Assembly (NCBI GenBank): GCA_003021105.1
Contig: PXRG01000028.1
Location: 1-47,108 of the forward strand
Direction: 5' to 3'
DNA: 47,108 nucleotides
From: Halobacteriales archaeon QS_1_68_17
GTDB lineage: Archaea; Halobacteriota; Halobacteria; Halobacteriales; Haloarculaceae
The stretch's first letter is position 1, and each line of letters begins with the position of its first letter. The notes under the pieces were generated by a model that searched no databases, was not told where the DNA came from, and was given only the letters and a program-made list of their open reading frames with translations. A program made the translations under genes and the position numbers. This document shows positions 8,151 to 16,919 of the stretch, piece after piece.

Positions 8151-9785
8151 GTGTCCCGCACGTGGGTCGTACTCCTGCTCGTCGTCGCCGCGCTCCAGCC
8201 CGGAGTAGCGGCGGAGTCGGGCGGCTCCCGCCCCCGGATCGTCGCGGTCGCGCCGAATCCCGTCGCGGACGGCGACGCCGGCGAATTCGTCGTCGTGGAA
8301 TTCCCCGGCGAGACGAACCTGACCGGATGGACGCTCGCCGACGGGGAGACGACGGTCCGGTTCCCCGATCGGACCGTGGCGGGACGGATCGCGTTTGCGG
8401 CCGACCCGCGACGCGCCAGGAACGCGACCGACCATCCCGTCTATCGCGTCGACGGGTCGCTCGCGCTCGCCAACGGCGGCGAGCGGATCGAACTCCGGTA
8501 CGACGGCCAGGTGGTCGACGCGCTCGCCTACCGGGACGCTCCCGAGGGCGAGGTCGGCCGGCGGACGGACGCCGGATTGCGGTGGCGACCCGTGGGCGCG
8601 ACCGACTTCGATGTCGTCCGCGCCCGCGGGGGACGAGTTCGAGCGTTCGTGCTGCCGGACGGTGCGGCCGTCCCCGCGGAGGTTCTCGCCGGGGCGGACC
8701 GCCGCGTGTTCCTGGCGGCGTACACGCTCACCTCGCGTCGGGTCGTCTCGGAACTCGCCAGGAAGGCCAGGCGCGGCGTCGTGGTCCGGGTGCTCGTCGA
8801 GGGCGGTCCAGTCGGGGGCATGACCCGTCGACAGGCGCGGCTGCTGGACCGGCTCTCCGCGGCCGGTGCCGGGGTGACGGTCGTCGACGAACCGCGGGCG
8901 CGCTACGCGTTCCACCACGCGAAGTACGCCGTCGTCGACGACCGGGCGGTGGTGCTGACCGAGAACTGGAAGCCCGCGGGGACCGGCGGCCGTTCGAGCA
9001 GGGGGTGGGGCGTCGTCGTCACGCAACGGACGGCCGTCGAACGGCTGGCGGCGGTGTTCCGCGCTGACAGCGGGTGGCGCGACGGCGTCCCCTGGACGGC
9101 GTTCCGGGCCGGCCGGGAGTTCGAACCCCCGGGGGCGGCCAGCGGGACCTATCCGGAGCGGTTCTCGCCGGCACGGGTGCGGGTCGAGAGCGTCGCCGTC
9201 CTCGTCGCGCCCGACAACGCAGAGCGGGGGCTGGTGTCGTTGCTCGACGGCGCTAACGAGTCCATCGAGGCGATCCAGGTCAGCCTCGGCGGCCGCCGAC
9301 AACCGTTCGTGCGAGCGGTGCTCCGTGCCGCCAGGCGCGGCGTCCGGGTGCGGGTGTTGCTGTCGGACGCACGCTACGTCAGCGAGGACAACGCCGAACT
9401 GGTCGCCTGGCTGGCCGAGCGCGCCAGGCGCGAGGACCTGCCCCTGACGGCCAAACTGGCCTCGCCGAACGGCCGGTTCGAGAAGGTCCACGCAAAGGGC
9501 GTGATCGTGGACGGCGAGCGCGTCGTCCTCGGGAGTCTCAACTGGAACAACCACTCGGCGAGAGCCAACCGGGAAGTGGCCGTCGTGCTCGGCGGCGAGG
9601 CGGTCGCGGGCTACTATCGGCGCGTCTTCCGTGCCGACTGGCGCGGCGGCCTGTGGGAACTGCCAGTCGGGTTCGGCGGCGTCGTCGCCCTGGCGGCCGC
9701 CGTCGCCGTGCTCGTGGGCCGGCGGATCGGGTTCGAGACGCATCGAGACGGCAATCCGGCGGAGAGTGACCCGCCAGAGCAATGA
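8151..9785 (+). CDS. Secreted lamin-tail / phospholipase D-like protein
   Basis: 544 aa from a GTG at 8151. A signal peptide (SRTWVVLLLVVAALQPGVAA) starts it, which is why I reject longer upstream starts. Residues about 30-135 resemble a lamin-tail domain (FVVVEFPGETNLTGWTLADG...). Two PLD half-sites follow, each with a complete HxKx4D motif: FHHAKYAVVDD, and VHAKGVIVDGE followed by GSLNWNNHS. A C-terminal hydrophobic segment (GVVALAAAVAVLVG) should anchor it, leaving the enzyme outside the cell. Likely a phosphodiesterase acting on DNA or lipid. Nuclease activity is plausible because lamin-tail domains often accompany extracellular nucleases, but this is inference. Confidence 0.88.
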   Translation: MSRTWVVLLLVVAALQPGVAAESGGSRPRIVAVAPNPVADGDAGEFVVVEFPGETNLTGWTLADGETTVRFPDRTVAGRIAFAADPRRARNATDHPVYRVDGSLALANGGERIELRYDGQVVDALAYRDAPEGEVGRRTDAGLRWRPVGATDFDVVRARGGRVRAFVLPDGAAVPAEVLAGADRRVFLAAYTLTSRRVVSELARKARRGVVVRVLVEGGPVGGMTRRQARLLDRLSAAGAGVTVVDEPRARYAFHHAKYAVVDDRAVVLTENWKPAGTGGRSSRGWGVVVTQRTAVERLAAVFRADSGWRDGVPWTAFRAGREFEPPGAASGTYPERFSPARVRVESVAVLVAPDNAERGLVSLLDGANESIEAIQVSLGGRRQPFVRAVLRAARRGVRVRVLLSDARYVSEDNAELVAWLAERARREDLPLTAKLASPNGRFEKVHAKGVIVDGERVVLGSLNWNNHSARANREVAVVLGGEAVAGYYRRVFRADWRGGLWELPVGFGGVVALAAAVAVLVGRRIGFETHRDGNPAESDPPEQ

Positions 9786-9807
9786 GAGCGACCGGACCGA
9801 AACCGCA

Positions 9808-9845
9808 ACAAAAGAACTTTATCTAGTTGGTAAATTGGTTGCGGC
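9808..9845 (+). promoter_or_regulatory. Probable promoter of the GH51 gene
   Basis: AT-rich stretch CAACAAAAGAACTTTATC followed by TAGTTGGTAAATTGG just before the ATG at 9846. The TTTATC lies about 27 nt ahead of the start, the spacing expected for an archaeal TATA box serving a leaderless or short-leader mRNA. This suggests independent transcription of the arabinofuranosidase gene. Confidence 0.55.
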
Positions 9846-12218
9846 ATGCTTCCCGAATCGGGAGGCGTTGGGCGACGAGGATTCCTGGCCGCGCTGGCGG
9901 CCGGAGCCGCGTCCGCCGGCCTGCTGGGCGCATCGCGCGACGGCGATCGCCGGGCGACGCGGGACTGTCACGACCGGACGGTCGTCGAGATACGCCCTCC
10001 CGGGACCGCCGGGGACTGGACCGTCGACCGGCGGCTGTTCGGGAAGTTCCTCGAACACAACGGCCGCGACGCCTACCCCGGTATCTACGCGGACCACGTG
10101 ACGAACGGCTCGTTCGAGGTCTGGAACCGGAGCGGTCCCCGGACCGCGGCGCTCTACGACGTGGCTACCTACGACGGCGTCGCCTACCCGTGGGAACCGG
10201 TCGACGGGGACGGCGCGGAGTACCGCCAGGTCACCGGCGGCGTCCACGGCAGGGGACTCGACCGCGCGCTGGATACGAGCGCGACCGTTCCGGATGCCCA
10301 TCGCCCTCAACCCGGTGGGATCGACGCGCCGCGGTTCCAGCGCGTCGCGGTCGCCGGGACCGCCGGTCTGCGACAGCGGACGGCGCTCCCCGACCGCCGG
10401 ACGGACGAGTACGACCTCTCGGTGTCGGTGCGGGGCGCGGGGATCGGCCGCCTGACGGCACGCATCGAGGGCGCAGACGGGACGGTCCTCGCCAGCGGGC
10501 GCGTGCCCGTTACCGGCACCTGGGAGCGACGGAGCCTGACCCTGGAGTCGAGCGGGCGGAGCGACGGCCGGTACCGGGGGTCCCCGTTCGGCGAGTGCGC
10601 ACTCTCGTTTCGCGTCGCTGGGGACGGCCACGTCGACCTCGACTGGGTCGAACTGCTCGCCGGCGACGCCGTCGAGGGGATGTTCAACCCGACCACGCTC
10701 CGGTACCTCCGGGAGTTCTCCGTCACCACCCTCCGGTGGCCGGGGGGAAACTTCGCCAGCCAGTACCACTGGCGCGACGGGGTCGGCCCGCGCGACGAGC
10801 GGCCGGTGGTCCCGAACGCGAACTGGGGCGGACTCGAACGCAACGCACTCGGGAGCAACGAGTTCCTGCGGTTTTGCGAACTGGCGGACGTGGAGCCGCT
10901 TTTCTGCGTCGGTGCCTGGTCGGGGATCGGTCCCGGGGAAGCCGCGAACTGGGTGCGGTACCTGAACGACGATCCGTCGACGGAACTCGGGGGACTCCGG
11001 GCCGCGCACGGCCATCCCGAACCGTGGGACGTGACCGAGTGGCAGGTCGGCAACGAGGTTTGGGGTCCCTGGCAGATCGGCCACACGGACGCGGAAACGT
11101 ACGCCCGGCAGTTCCGCGAGTACGCGGACGCCATGACCGCCGCCGACCCGTCCATCTCGGTGACGGCGACCGGGATCGATCCCACCTATGCGGACTTCGA
11201 CGGGGGCGCGTACGGCACCGGCGGCGGTCGCGGTGCGCCGCGGTGGAACGACGTGCTCTTCGAGACTGCCGGCGGACGGATCGACGGCCTCGACGTCCAC
11301 CGGTACACGACGGGCATCAGGAACCCGGTCGGCCGGCAGGCCTGGCTGTGGCTCGAAGACGCCGACCCGGTCGACTACAACCGGGCACTGGTGGCCTACC
11401 CGACCCGGTACGAGCAGGTGCTCGCCGACCTCGCCGCGACCGCCGCGGCGGCCGGCCACGCGGACACCGAGGTCGTACTCGGGGAGTGGAACCTCCAGCC
11501 CCGGGTCGACGATGGGTGGCCCCGGGCGGACTACCGGACGATGGCCCACGCGGCGGCGACGGCCAGCGCGTTCAACGCGTTCGTCCGCCAGGGCGAGCAC
11601 GTACGCGGCGCGTACATGCGGGACAACACCCTCTTCTACCGGGCGTATCCACACGACATGCGCCCGATCAACCCCGCCAATCACGTCCAGCGGCTCTACG
11701 CCGAACCGTTCGAGGACGACGACTGGCACCGCCGGCCGGTCGCGCTCTCGGGACCGTCGTTTACGATCCCCGCCACGGGAAGCCGGATCGAGCGGACTCC
11801 GGGCGTCCCGTACGTCGACGCGGTCTGTCTCGAACGCGCGGGGGACGACGCTCCGTCGCTGCTCGTCTACCTCGTCAACAGGGACCTCCGTTGCTCCCGG
11901 GGCGTGGACGTCGTCCTCCCGGGAGCGGACGCCGAGACCGGAGAGGAACCCGTGCGGACCACCGGGGATTCTCACCGCGCTGGCGGCGGGGACGTCGATG
12001 CCGCCGAGGACTCTGCACGGGAACGCAGGGAGTCCGGCGGTGCCGTCGAGGCATCGCTGGTCCTGCCGGCCGACGATCCGTTCGCGCGGCAGACGGCCTG
12101 GAGCGGCCGCGACGGGTTCGAGTTGCGGGAACGCGCGTTCACGAGAGACGCGGACGGGATCGTCGGGCTCACGCTGCCACCGTCGGGAGTCGCCAGATTG
12201 TCGGTCGGGCGCGGGTGA
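9846..12218 (+). CDS. Tat-exported alpha-L-arabinofuranosidase (GH51 family)
   Basis: Glycoside hydrolase releasing terminal arabinofuranosyl residues from plant-type polysaccharides. The protein is 790 aa. The N-terminus GRRGFLAALAAGAASAGLLG is a twin-arginine-type signal, so it should be exported folded. The GH51 catalytic barrel is clear: TTLRWPGGNFASQYHW, the acid/base motif WQVGNEVWGPW with Glu404, and the nucleophile motif VVLGEWN with Glu547. A carbohydrate-binding-like segment lies at about residues 45-270 before the barrel. A roughly 45-residue acidic insertion near residues 700-740 interrupts the C-terminal beta domain. No sugar transporter or pentose pathway genes flank it, so it looks like a stand-alone scavenging enzyme. 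Confidence 0.9.
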   Translation: MLPESGGVGRRGFLAALAAGAASAGLLGASRDGDRRATRDCHDRTVVEIRPPGTAGDWTVDRRLFGKFLEHNGRDAYPGIYADHVTNGSFEVWNRSGPRTAALYDVATYDGVAYPWEPVDGDGAEYRQVTGGVHGRGLDRALDTSATVPDAHRPQPGGIDAPRFQRVAVAGTAGLRQRTALPDRRTDEYDLSVSVRGAGIGRLTARIEGADGTVLASGRVPVTGTWERRSLTLESSGRSDGRYRGSPFGECALSFRVAGDGHVDLDWVELLAGDAVEGMFNPTTLRYLREFSVTTLRWPGGNFASQYHWRDGVGPRDERPVVPNANWGGLERNALGSNEFLRFCELADVEPLFCVGAWSGIGPGEAANWVRYLNDDPSTELGGLRAAHGHPEPWDVTEWQVGNEVWGPWQIGHTDAETYARQFREYADAMTAADPSISVTATGIDPTYADFDGGAYGTGGGRGAPRWNDVLFETAGGRIDGLDVHRYTTGIRNPVGRQAWLWLEDADPVDYNRALVAYPTRYEQVLADLAATAAAAGHADTEVVLGEWNLQPRVDDGWPRADYRTMAHAAATASAFNAFVRQGEHVRGAYMRDNTLFYRAYPHDMRPINPANHVQRLYAEPFEDDDWHRRPVALSGPSFTIPATGSRIERTPGVPYVDAVCLERAGDDAPSLLVYLVNRDLRCSRGVDVVLPGADAETGEEPVRTTGDSHRAGGGDVDAAEDSARERRESGGAVEASLVLPADDPFARQTAWSGRDGFELRERAFTRDADGIVGLTLPPSGVARLSVGRG

Positions 12219-12236
12219 CCGCGCTCGGTCGCACCC

Positions 12237-12263
12237 TCGGCACTCTGTTGCCCAGTGTGCCGA
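12237..12263. terminator. Bidirectional terminator-like hairpin
   Basis: Inverted repeat TCGGCAC (12237-12243) and GTGCCGA (12257-12263) around a 13-nt loop. It lies between the convergent GH51 and DHH genes, a position where it could end transcription from both sides. There is no clear T-run, so the role is inferred from position. Confidence 0.4.
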
Positions 12264-12290
12264 CGATCCGTCGCGGTAGCGCCGGGCGGA

Positions 12291-14210
12291 TCAGTCGCTC
12301 GGGTCGATCGCGGTGGCCGAACTGTGGAGGTCCTCGTCGATTTCGGCGTCGGCCATCTTCTCGACAAGCGCGTCGAGCACCTCCTCGCGCATGCCGCTGA
12401 CGAACTTGGTCGACCCGACGACGAGGTGGCCGCCGCCGCTGACGCCGCCGCCTTCGACCTCCTCGGTCAGTTCCGCGACCATCTCGGGGATGTCGAGGCG
12501 GACGCCGTCCGACCGGAGGACGGCGAAATCCGGGCCGTAGCCGATGGTGATGACCGGGTCGCCCGTCTCCTCGACCTTCCGGTCGTGGATTTCGCCGGTG
12601 GTCTTGCCCGGCGCGGGGTAGGTAAAGCGGTGGGCGTAGTTCTCGACGTCGATCCGGTAGAGGTGCGCGCCGTTGTCGAGCCGTTCGTGTTCGGTGTGGG
12701 CCATGGCGGCGTCGAGTTGCCGGTCGACGTCGCGCTCGGCCCGCGAGGCCAGGAAGTCGACGAGCCGCTCGTGGCGCTCGCGGTCGTCGCAGTCGACGTT
12801 GAGCACGTCCTCGATGAGTTCGCGGCCCGCGCTGTATTTCAGCCAGAACGTCGCGTAGTCGAGCGCCTCGCCGATGTCCCTGAGGTCGTCCTCGTCGTAC
12901 CCCTCGTCGGCGGCCAGCGCGACATAGTCGGTCATGGCGTCGGCCTCCGACCGGTCGGAGAGCCCCGCGACCGCGGGCACGTGCCGGACTTCCTCGGTGA
13001 TCGAGGGGTCGATCATCCGGGCCAGTTCGACACACAGCATCCCGGTCGTGATCCGGTAGTCCTCGCCGTGGAGATAGGGGTTGACGTGCTCCTCGACCAG
13101 TTCGCCGACCGCCTCGGGGTCCGGGTGGTGGTGGTCGACGACCACGATCGGGATGTCGTAGTGGGCCAGGTTCCGGTAGGCCGGCGTGTCCTCCTCCGTG
13201 CTGCCGTTGTCGAGCATCAACAGCAGGGGGAGCTTCTGGCCGTGCCTGGAGCGGTCTTCCAGCGCGTGGTTCAGGTCGCGGGTGACGTCCTCCATCTCGT
13301 AGAAGGGGGCCTTGCTGGGCAGCCGCTTGAGCAGGTGCCGGGCGGCGTCGCCGTCGGCGTAGACCGACTCGACGAACCGCTCCAGCGCGAGCTGGACCGG
13401 GACGCTCGCACAGAGCCCGTCGCCGTCCGCGTGGTGGCGCACCCGGATCGGCCGGCCTTCGAGCACCGTCCGCCGGAGCCGTCGGGCGACCGTCCGGAGG
13501 TCCTCGCGCAACGGCTCGAAGGCCGGCCACTCGACCAGCGGCTCGACCTCGTGGGGCGTCGCCCGCTCCTCGATGGCCGCCGCGACCCGCTCGTGGACGT
13601 CCGCGGCCGCGGCGTCGTCGAGCGCCTCGATGTCGTCGACCTCGACCTGGATCGCCCCCTCCCTGGTCTCGACGCGCCCGGTCACGCGGACCGGGTCGTC
13701 GAGTTCGATCCCGGGGTAGGCGCGCACCCCCGCCTCCTCGAAGGCCGCACAGGCCACGACCCCGCTCTCGTCGCGGACCTGGAACACCGTCGGGCCGCCG
13801 GTCTGTTTGATCTGCGAAACCAGCCCCTCCAGGCGGACCGATTCCCCGACCGCGTCTTCGAGGTCGGCGGCCACGGCGTAGTCGTCGCTGTCGGCCTCGA
13901 CGACGCTGTACTCCGCGAGGTCGAGTTCCCGGAACGAGACGTCGCCGTTCTCCCGGACCGTGTCCAGTTCCACTATCAGTTCGTCGTCCACCTCGTACTC
14001 GCCACGGAGGTTCGACTCGTGGACCAGCCCCGCGACGTGGTCCGAGAGGTCGACGAACACGCCGTAGTCCACGACGCCGTTGACTCGCCCGATGTAGGGC
14101 TTGTTCTCCTCGACGTCCTCGAGCGTGCAGTCGGAATCGAGATCGTAGACGAACTGCCCGTCGGCCGGCGGCTCGTCGTCCCGAGCGCAGTCGTCCGGTA
14201 TGTCGCTCAT
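12291..14210 (-). CDS. S1 / OB-fold / DHH phosphoesterase (RecJ-like exonuclease)
   Basis: 639 aa, predicted single-strand nuclease or phosphoesterase of the archaeal RecJ/GAN-like group. Domains in order: an S1 RNA-binding domain at about 33-95 (YIGRVNGVVDYGVFVDLSDH), an OB-fold at about 120-185 (VRLEGLVSQIKQTGGPTVFQ), and a DHH domain from about 240. The DHH domain has motif I RVRHHADGDGLCASV, motif III IVVVDHHHPDPEAV and the DHHA1-type glycine-rich end VSGGGHLVVGSTKF. All visible metal ligands are intact. Haloarchaea carry several RecJ paralogues; which one this is cannot be settled here. The ATG at 14210 faces the JAMM gene across a 182-bp divergent region. Confidence 0.88.
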   Translation of the reverse strand: MSDIPDDCARDDEPPADGQFVYDLDSDCTLEDVEENKPYIGRVNGVVDYGVFVDLSDHVAGLVHESNLRGEYEVDDELIVELDTVRENGDVSFRELDLAEYSVVEADSDDYAVAADLEDAVGESVRLEGLVSQIKQTGGPTVFQVRDESGVVACAAFEEAGVRAYPGIELDDPVRVTGRVETREGAIQVEVDDIEALDDAAAADVHERVAAAIEERATPHEVEPLVEWPAFEPLREDLRTVARRLRRTVLEGRPIRVRHHADGDGLCASVPVQLALERFVESVYADGDAARHLLKRLPSKAPFYEMEDVTRDLNHALEDRSRHGQKLPLLLMLDNGSTEEDTPAYRNLAHYDIPIVVVDHHHPDPEAVGELVEEHVNPYLHGEDYRITTGMLCVELARMIDPSITEEVRHVPAVAGLSDRSEADAMTDYVALAADEGYDEDDLRDIGEALDYATFWLKYSAGRELIEDVLNVDCDDRERHERLVDFLASRAERDVDRQLDAAMAHTEHERLDNGAHLYRIDVENYAHRFTYPAPGKTTGEIHDRKVEETGDPVITIGYGPDFAVLRSDGVRLDIPEMVAELTEEVEGGGVSGGGHLVVGSTKFVSGMREEVLDALVEKMADAEIDEDLHSSATAIDPSD

Positions 14211-14392
14211 TACCGTCGGTTCCGCGTCGCCGGGCTTTCAAGCTTTGGAAACGCCGGGAGACCCCGGACGCGGATCAAAACGAACGGGAGCGACCCGGAA
14301 GCGAGGTCGGGAGCGACGCCCAGCGGGGTCGCGCCGTCGTGCCGAACCGCGGTTCCGGAAACCTTAGAAGGCGGCCGACCCGAGCGGGAGGT
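14211..14392. promoter_or_regulatory. Divergent promoter region, DHH gene / JAMM gene
   Basis: 182 bp between two divergent starts. On the plus strand, AACCTTAGAAGG lies about 25 nt before the ATG at 14393 (TATA-like), with GGGAGGT directly before the start as a Shine-Dalgarno element. On the minus strand, GCTTTCAAGC near 14234-14243 is placed to serve the DHH gene. The middle is purine/GC-rich without a gene. Confidence 0.45.
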
Positions 14393-14890
14393 ATGGGGCT
14401 GTTCCGGTCGAGCGAGGTCGTCGGCATCGCGGAGGAGGCCCTCGAGTTCGCGCTAGCCGCCTCCCGCGATGCCCACCCGAACGAGTACATGGGGCTGCTC
14501 CGCGGCGAGCGCGCACGGAACGTCGGCCTCGACCGTGAGGGGACCGTCATCACCGACGTACTCGTGATCCCGGGCACGGAGTCGAATCCCGTCAGCGCCA
14601 CCGTCAAGACGAGCATGATCCCCAACGATCGGAGCGCTGCCGGGTCGGTCCACTCCCACCCGAACGGCGTCTTGCGCCCGAGCGACGCCGACCTGGCGAC
14701 GTTCGGCAAGAACAGCGTCCACATCATCACGGGCGCGCCGTACGGCCGGTCCGACTGGCGGGCGTTCGACCGGGAGGGCAACCCCACGGACCTGCCGGTG
14801 CTCCACGTCGACATCGACGAGGAGGAGTTTTTCGACTTCACGCAGGCGGACATCGACCGCGAACTGCGGGAGGAATCGGATGAGCGGTGA
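14393..14890 (+). CDS. JAMM/MPN metalloprotease
   Basis: 165 aa zinc isopeptidase-like protein of the Mov34/MPN/PAD-1 family. The JAMM motif is complete: a Glu in the early [10 protein letters not shown] strand, then [17 protein letters not shown] giving HxH-x10-D. In haloarchaea such enzymes include desampylases that remove ubiquitin-like SAMP proteins, as known for Haloferax JAMM1; this one more resembles the JAMM2 type, whose activity is less clear. The ATG at 14393 follows a GGGAGGT ribosome-binding site. The end overlaps ribL by 11 bp, indicating a two-gene operon. The C-terminus is Glu-rich ([10 protein letters not shown]...). Confidence 0.9.
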   Translation: MGLFRSSEVVGIAEEALEFALAASRDAHPNEYMGLLRGERARNVGLDREGTVITDVLVIPGTESNPVSATVKTSMIPNDRSAAGSVHSHPNGVLRPSDADLATFGKNSVHIITGAPYGRSDWRAFDREGNPTDLPVLHVDIDEEEFFDFTQADIDRELREESDER

Positions 14891-15401
14891 GCGTCGGGGC
14901 CGAGATCGGGACCGGGACCAAGATAGGGACGAGAACCGAACCCAGGACCGGGATCGGGACCGAGACCGAGGTCGGGAGCGGGTCATCGCCCAGGGGACGT
15001 TCGATCTCCTCCATCCCGGCCACGTCCATTATCTCGAATCCGCGGCGGCGATGGGCGGGGAACTGCACGTCATCGTCGCCCGCCGGGACAACGTCACGCA
15101 CAAGGAGCCACCGGTGTTGCCCGACCGACAGCGCAGGGACATGGTCGCGGCGCTGGACGTTGTCGACGCCGCCCGCGTCGGTCACCCCGAGGACATCTTC
15201 GTCCCGGTCGAGGAGATCGACCCGGACGTAATCGCGCTCGGCCACGACCAGCACCACGACGACGAGGCCATCGCCGCGGCGCTGGCCGAGCGGGGCATCG
15301 ATTGCGAGGTCAGGCGTGCAGGCCCACGGGAGCCGAAATACGAGGGGGAACTGCTCTCGACCGGCCGCATCGTCGACCGGATCTGCGAAAAGCGGTGCTG
15401 A
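14880..15401 (+). CDS. ribL: Archaeal FAD synthase RibL with Asp-Arg-rich N-terminus
   Basis: Cytidylyltransferase-fold enzyme that transfers AMP from ATP to FMN to make FAD. The core begins [19 protein letters not shown], with the HxGH nucleotide-binding motif, and continues [28 protein letters not shown] and the terminal STGRIVDRI. The enzyme normally starts just before that core. Here the first 34 residues are a run of Asp-Arg pairs ([14 protein letters not shown]...) encoded by a degenerate GGGACC hexamer repeat at about 14896-14980. The real start might therefore be nearer the core, but no ATG or GTG is better placed. It overlaps the JAMM gene and ends back to back with purD. Confidence 0.92.
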   Translation: MSGERRGRDRDRDQDRDENRTQDRDRDRDRGRERVIAQGTFDLLHPGHVHYLESAAAMGGELHVIVARRDNVTHKEPPVLPDRQRRDMVAALDVVDAARVGHPEDIFVPVEEIDPDVIALGHDQHHDDEAIAAALAERGIDCEVRRAGPREPKYEGELLSTGRIVDRICEKRC

Positions 15402-16694
15402 TCACCCGCCGCGGAGTTCGTTCACGTGGTCGATCCGCCGCTGGACGATGTCGGCCTTGCCGATGTCGTGACGGACCCGCAGCCCGTCCTCGCCGGCCAC
15501 CGCCAGGGCCTGCTCGGCGATCGACTCGGCCTCCGCGATGGTGTCGGCGACGCCCACGACCGCGAACGCCCGCGAGGTCGTGGTGTAGATGCCGTCCGCG
15601 CGCTCGTCGACGCTGGCGTAAAAGAGGAGCGCGTCGCCGGCCGACTCCTCGTCGATGGCCACCGGCGCGCCCGCCTCCGGGTCCGTCGGGTACCCCTCGG
15701 GGACGGCGTACTTACAGACCGTCGCCTCCGGCCTGAAGGAGAGTCGCGGGAGTGCATCGCCGTCCCGGGCGGCGGCGAGTATCTCCACGAAGTCGGTGTT
15801 CATCACCGGCAGCGTGTTCATCGCTTCGGGGTCGCCGAAGCGGGCGTTGAACTCGACGACCTTCACGCCGTCGGCGGTCAGCATGAACTGCCCGTAGAGG
15901 ACGCCCTTGTAGCCGTCGAGGGCGTCGACGGTCGCTTTCAGGACGTCGACGGCCTCGCGGTAGTCCGCCTCGCTCATAAACGGGAGCGCGAGGCCGGCGT
16001 CGCTGTAACTCCCCATGCCGCCGGTGTTGGGTCCTTCGTCGCCCTCGTAGGCGCGTTTGTGGTCCTGGACGGCCGGCGTCACCCGGAGGCGGCCGTTGGC
16101 CACCAGCGCCTGGACGGTGAACTCCTCGCCGACGAGGCGCTCTTCGAGGACAACCCGGTCGTAGTCCGACTCGCGGAGGTACGCCTTGGCCTCCTCGCGG
16201 GTCACCTGATCGCCGATGACCCGGACGCCCTTCCCGCCGGTGAGACCCACGGGCTTGACCGCCAGGTCGCCGTCGTAGTCGTCGATGAACGCACAGGCGG
16301 CCTCGACGTCCTCGAACGTCTCGAAGTCGGGGCAGCCGGGGATGTCGTGCCGGCGCATGAACCGCCGCTGGAACGCCTTGTCCGTCTCGATGCGCGCCTC
16401 GTTCTCGTGGGGGCCGAAGGCGTAGACGCCGGCGTCGTCTAGCGCGTCGGCCACGCCCGCCGCCAGCGGCGCTTCCGGCCCGATCACCGCGAGCGTCGCG
16501 TCGACGGACTCGGCGTAGGAGACGGCCGCCTGCGGGTTCGTGGTGTCGAGCGACTCGAAGTCCGCGGCCAGCCGCGCGATGCCGGGGTTGCGGTTGCCCG
16601 CACACGCGTACAGTTCCGCGCCGGCGTCGGCGATCGCGCGAGCGATGGCGTGCTCGCGGCCGCCACCGCCGACAAGCAGCACTGTCTCGCTCAT
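15402..16694 (-). CDS. purD: Phosphoribosylamine--glycine ligase PurD
   Basis: ATP-grasp enzyme (GAR synthetase) that joins glycine to phosphoribosylamine, the second step of purine synthesis. The protein is 430 aa, the normal length. Motifs: VLLVGGGGREHAIA at the N-terminus, VIGPEAPLAAGVADAL, AVKPVGLTGGKGVRV, QDHKRAYEGDEGPNTGGMGS and VVEFNARFGDPE. All are intact. The start is the ATG at 16694. Its stop is immediately adjacent to the ribL stop, the two sharing a TGATCA palindrome at 15399-15404. It is separated from the purKE genes by 10 kb, so the purine genes here are scattered. Confidence 0.97.
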   Translation of the reverse strand: MSETVLLVGGGGREHAIARAIADAGAELYACAGNRNPGIARLAADFESLDTTNPQAAVSYAESVDATLAVIGPEAPLAAGVADALDDAGVYAFGPHENEARIETDKAFQRRFMRRHDIPGCPDFETFEDVEAACAFIDDYDGDLAVKPVGLTGGKGVRVIGDQVTREEAKAYLRESDYDRVVLEERLVGEEFTVQALVANGRLRVTPAVQDHKRAYEGDEGPNTGGMGSYSDAGLALPFMSEADYREAVDVLKATVDALDGYKGVLYGQFMLTADGVKVVEFNARFGDPEAMNTLPVMNTDFVEILAAARDGDALPRLSFRPEATVCKYAVPEGYPTDPEAGAPVAIDEESAGDALLFYASVDERADGIYTTTSRAFAVVGVADTIAEAESIAEQALAVAGEDGLRVRHDIGKADIVQRRIDHVNELRGG

Positions 16695-16740
16695 ACCCTA
16701 TCAGAACGCGGCGGGAGTGTAAGCGTTTGGTCCGCCCTCG

Positions 16741-16880
16741 CGGGTCCCCGACGGTCCCGGCAGGTCCCGGTAGGTCCCGGCAGATCCTCCCAGGTACCGG
16801 CAGGTATCGGGGGGTCTCGACGAGTTCCGGCAGGTCCCGCGACTTCCCGGCAGATACCGGCAGATACCGGCAGGTCCCGG
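16741..16880. repeat. Tandem 10-bp repeat array, about 14 units
   Basis: Fourteen consecutive 10-bp blocks in exact phase, consensus CAGGTCCCGG, with variants such as CAGATACCGG and CAGGTATCGG. The array fills most of the 225-bp gap between the divergent purD and DUF255 genes. The period equals one DNA helical turn. The final, most conserved copies are nearest the DUF255 gene, where CGCCTTTAGG (about 16887-16896) looks like its TATA box. Confidence 0.85.
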
Positions 16881-16919
16881 GTGGACGCCTTTAGGTCGCT
16901 GCCAGCCCAACGGACGGAC

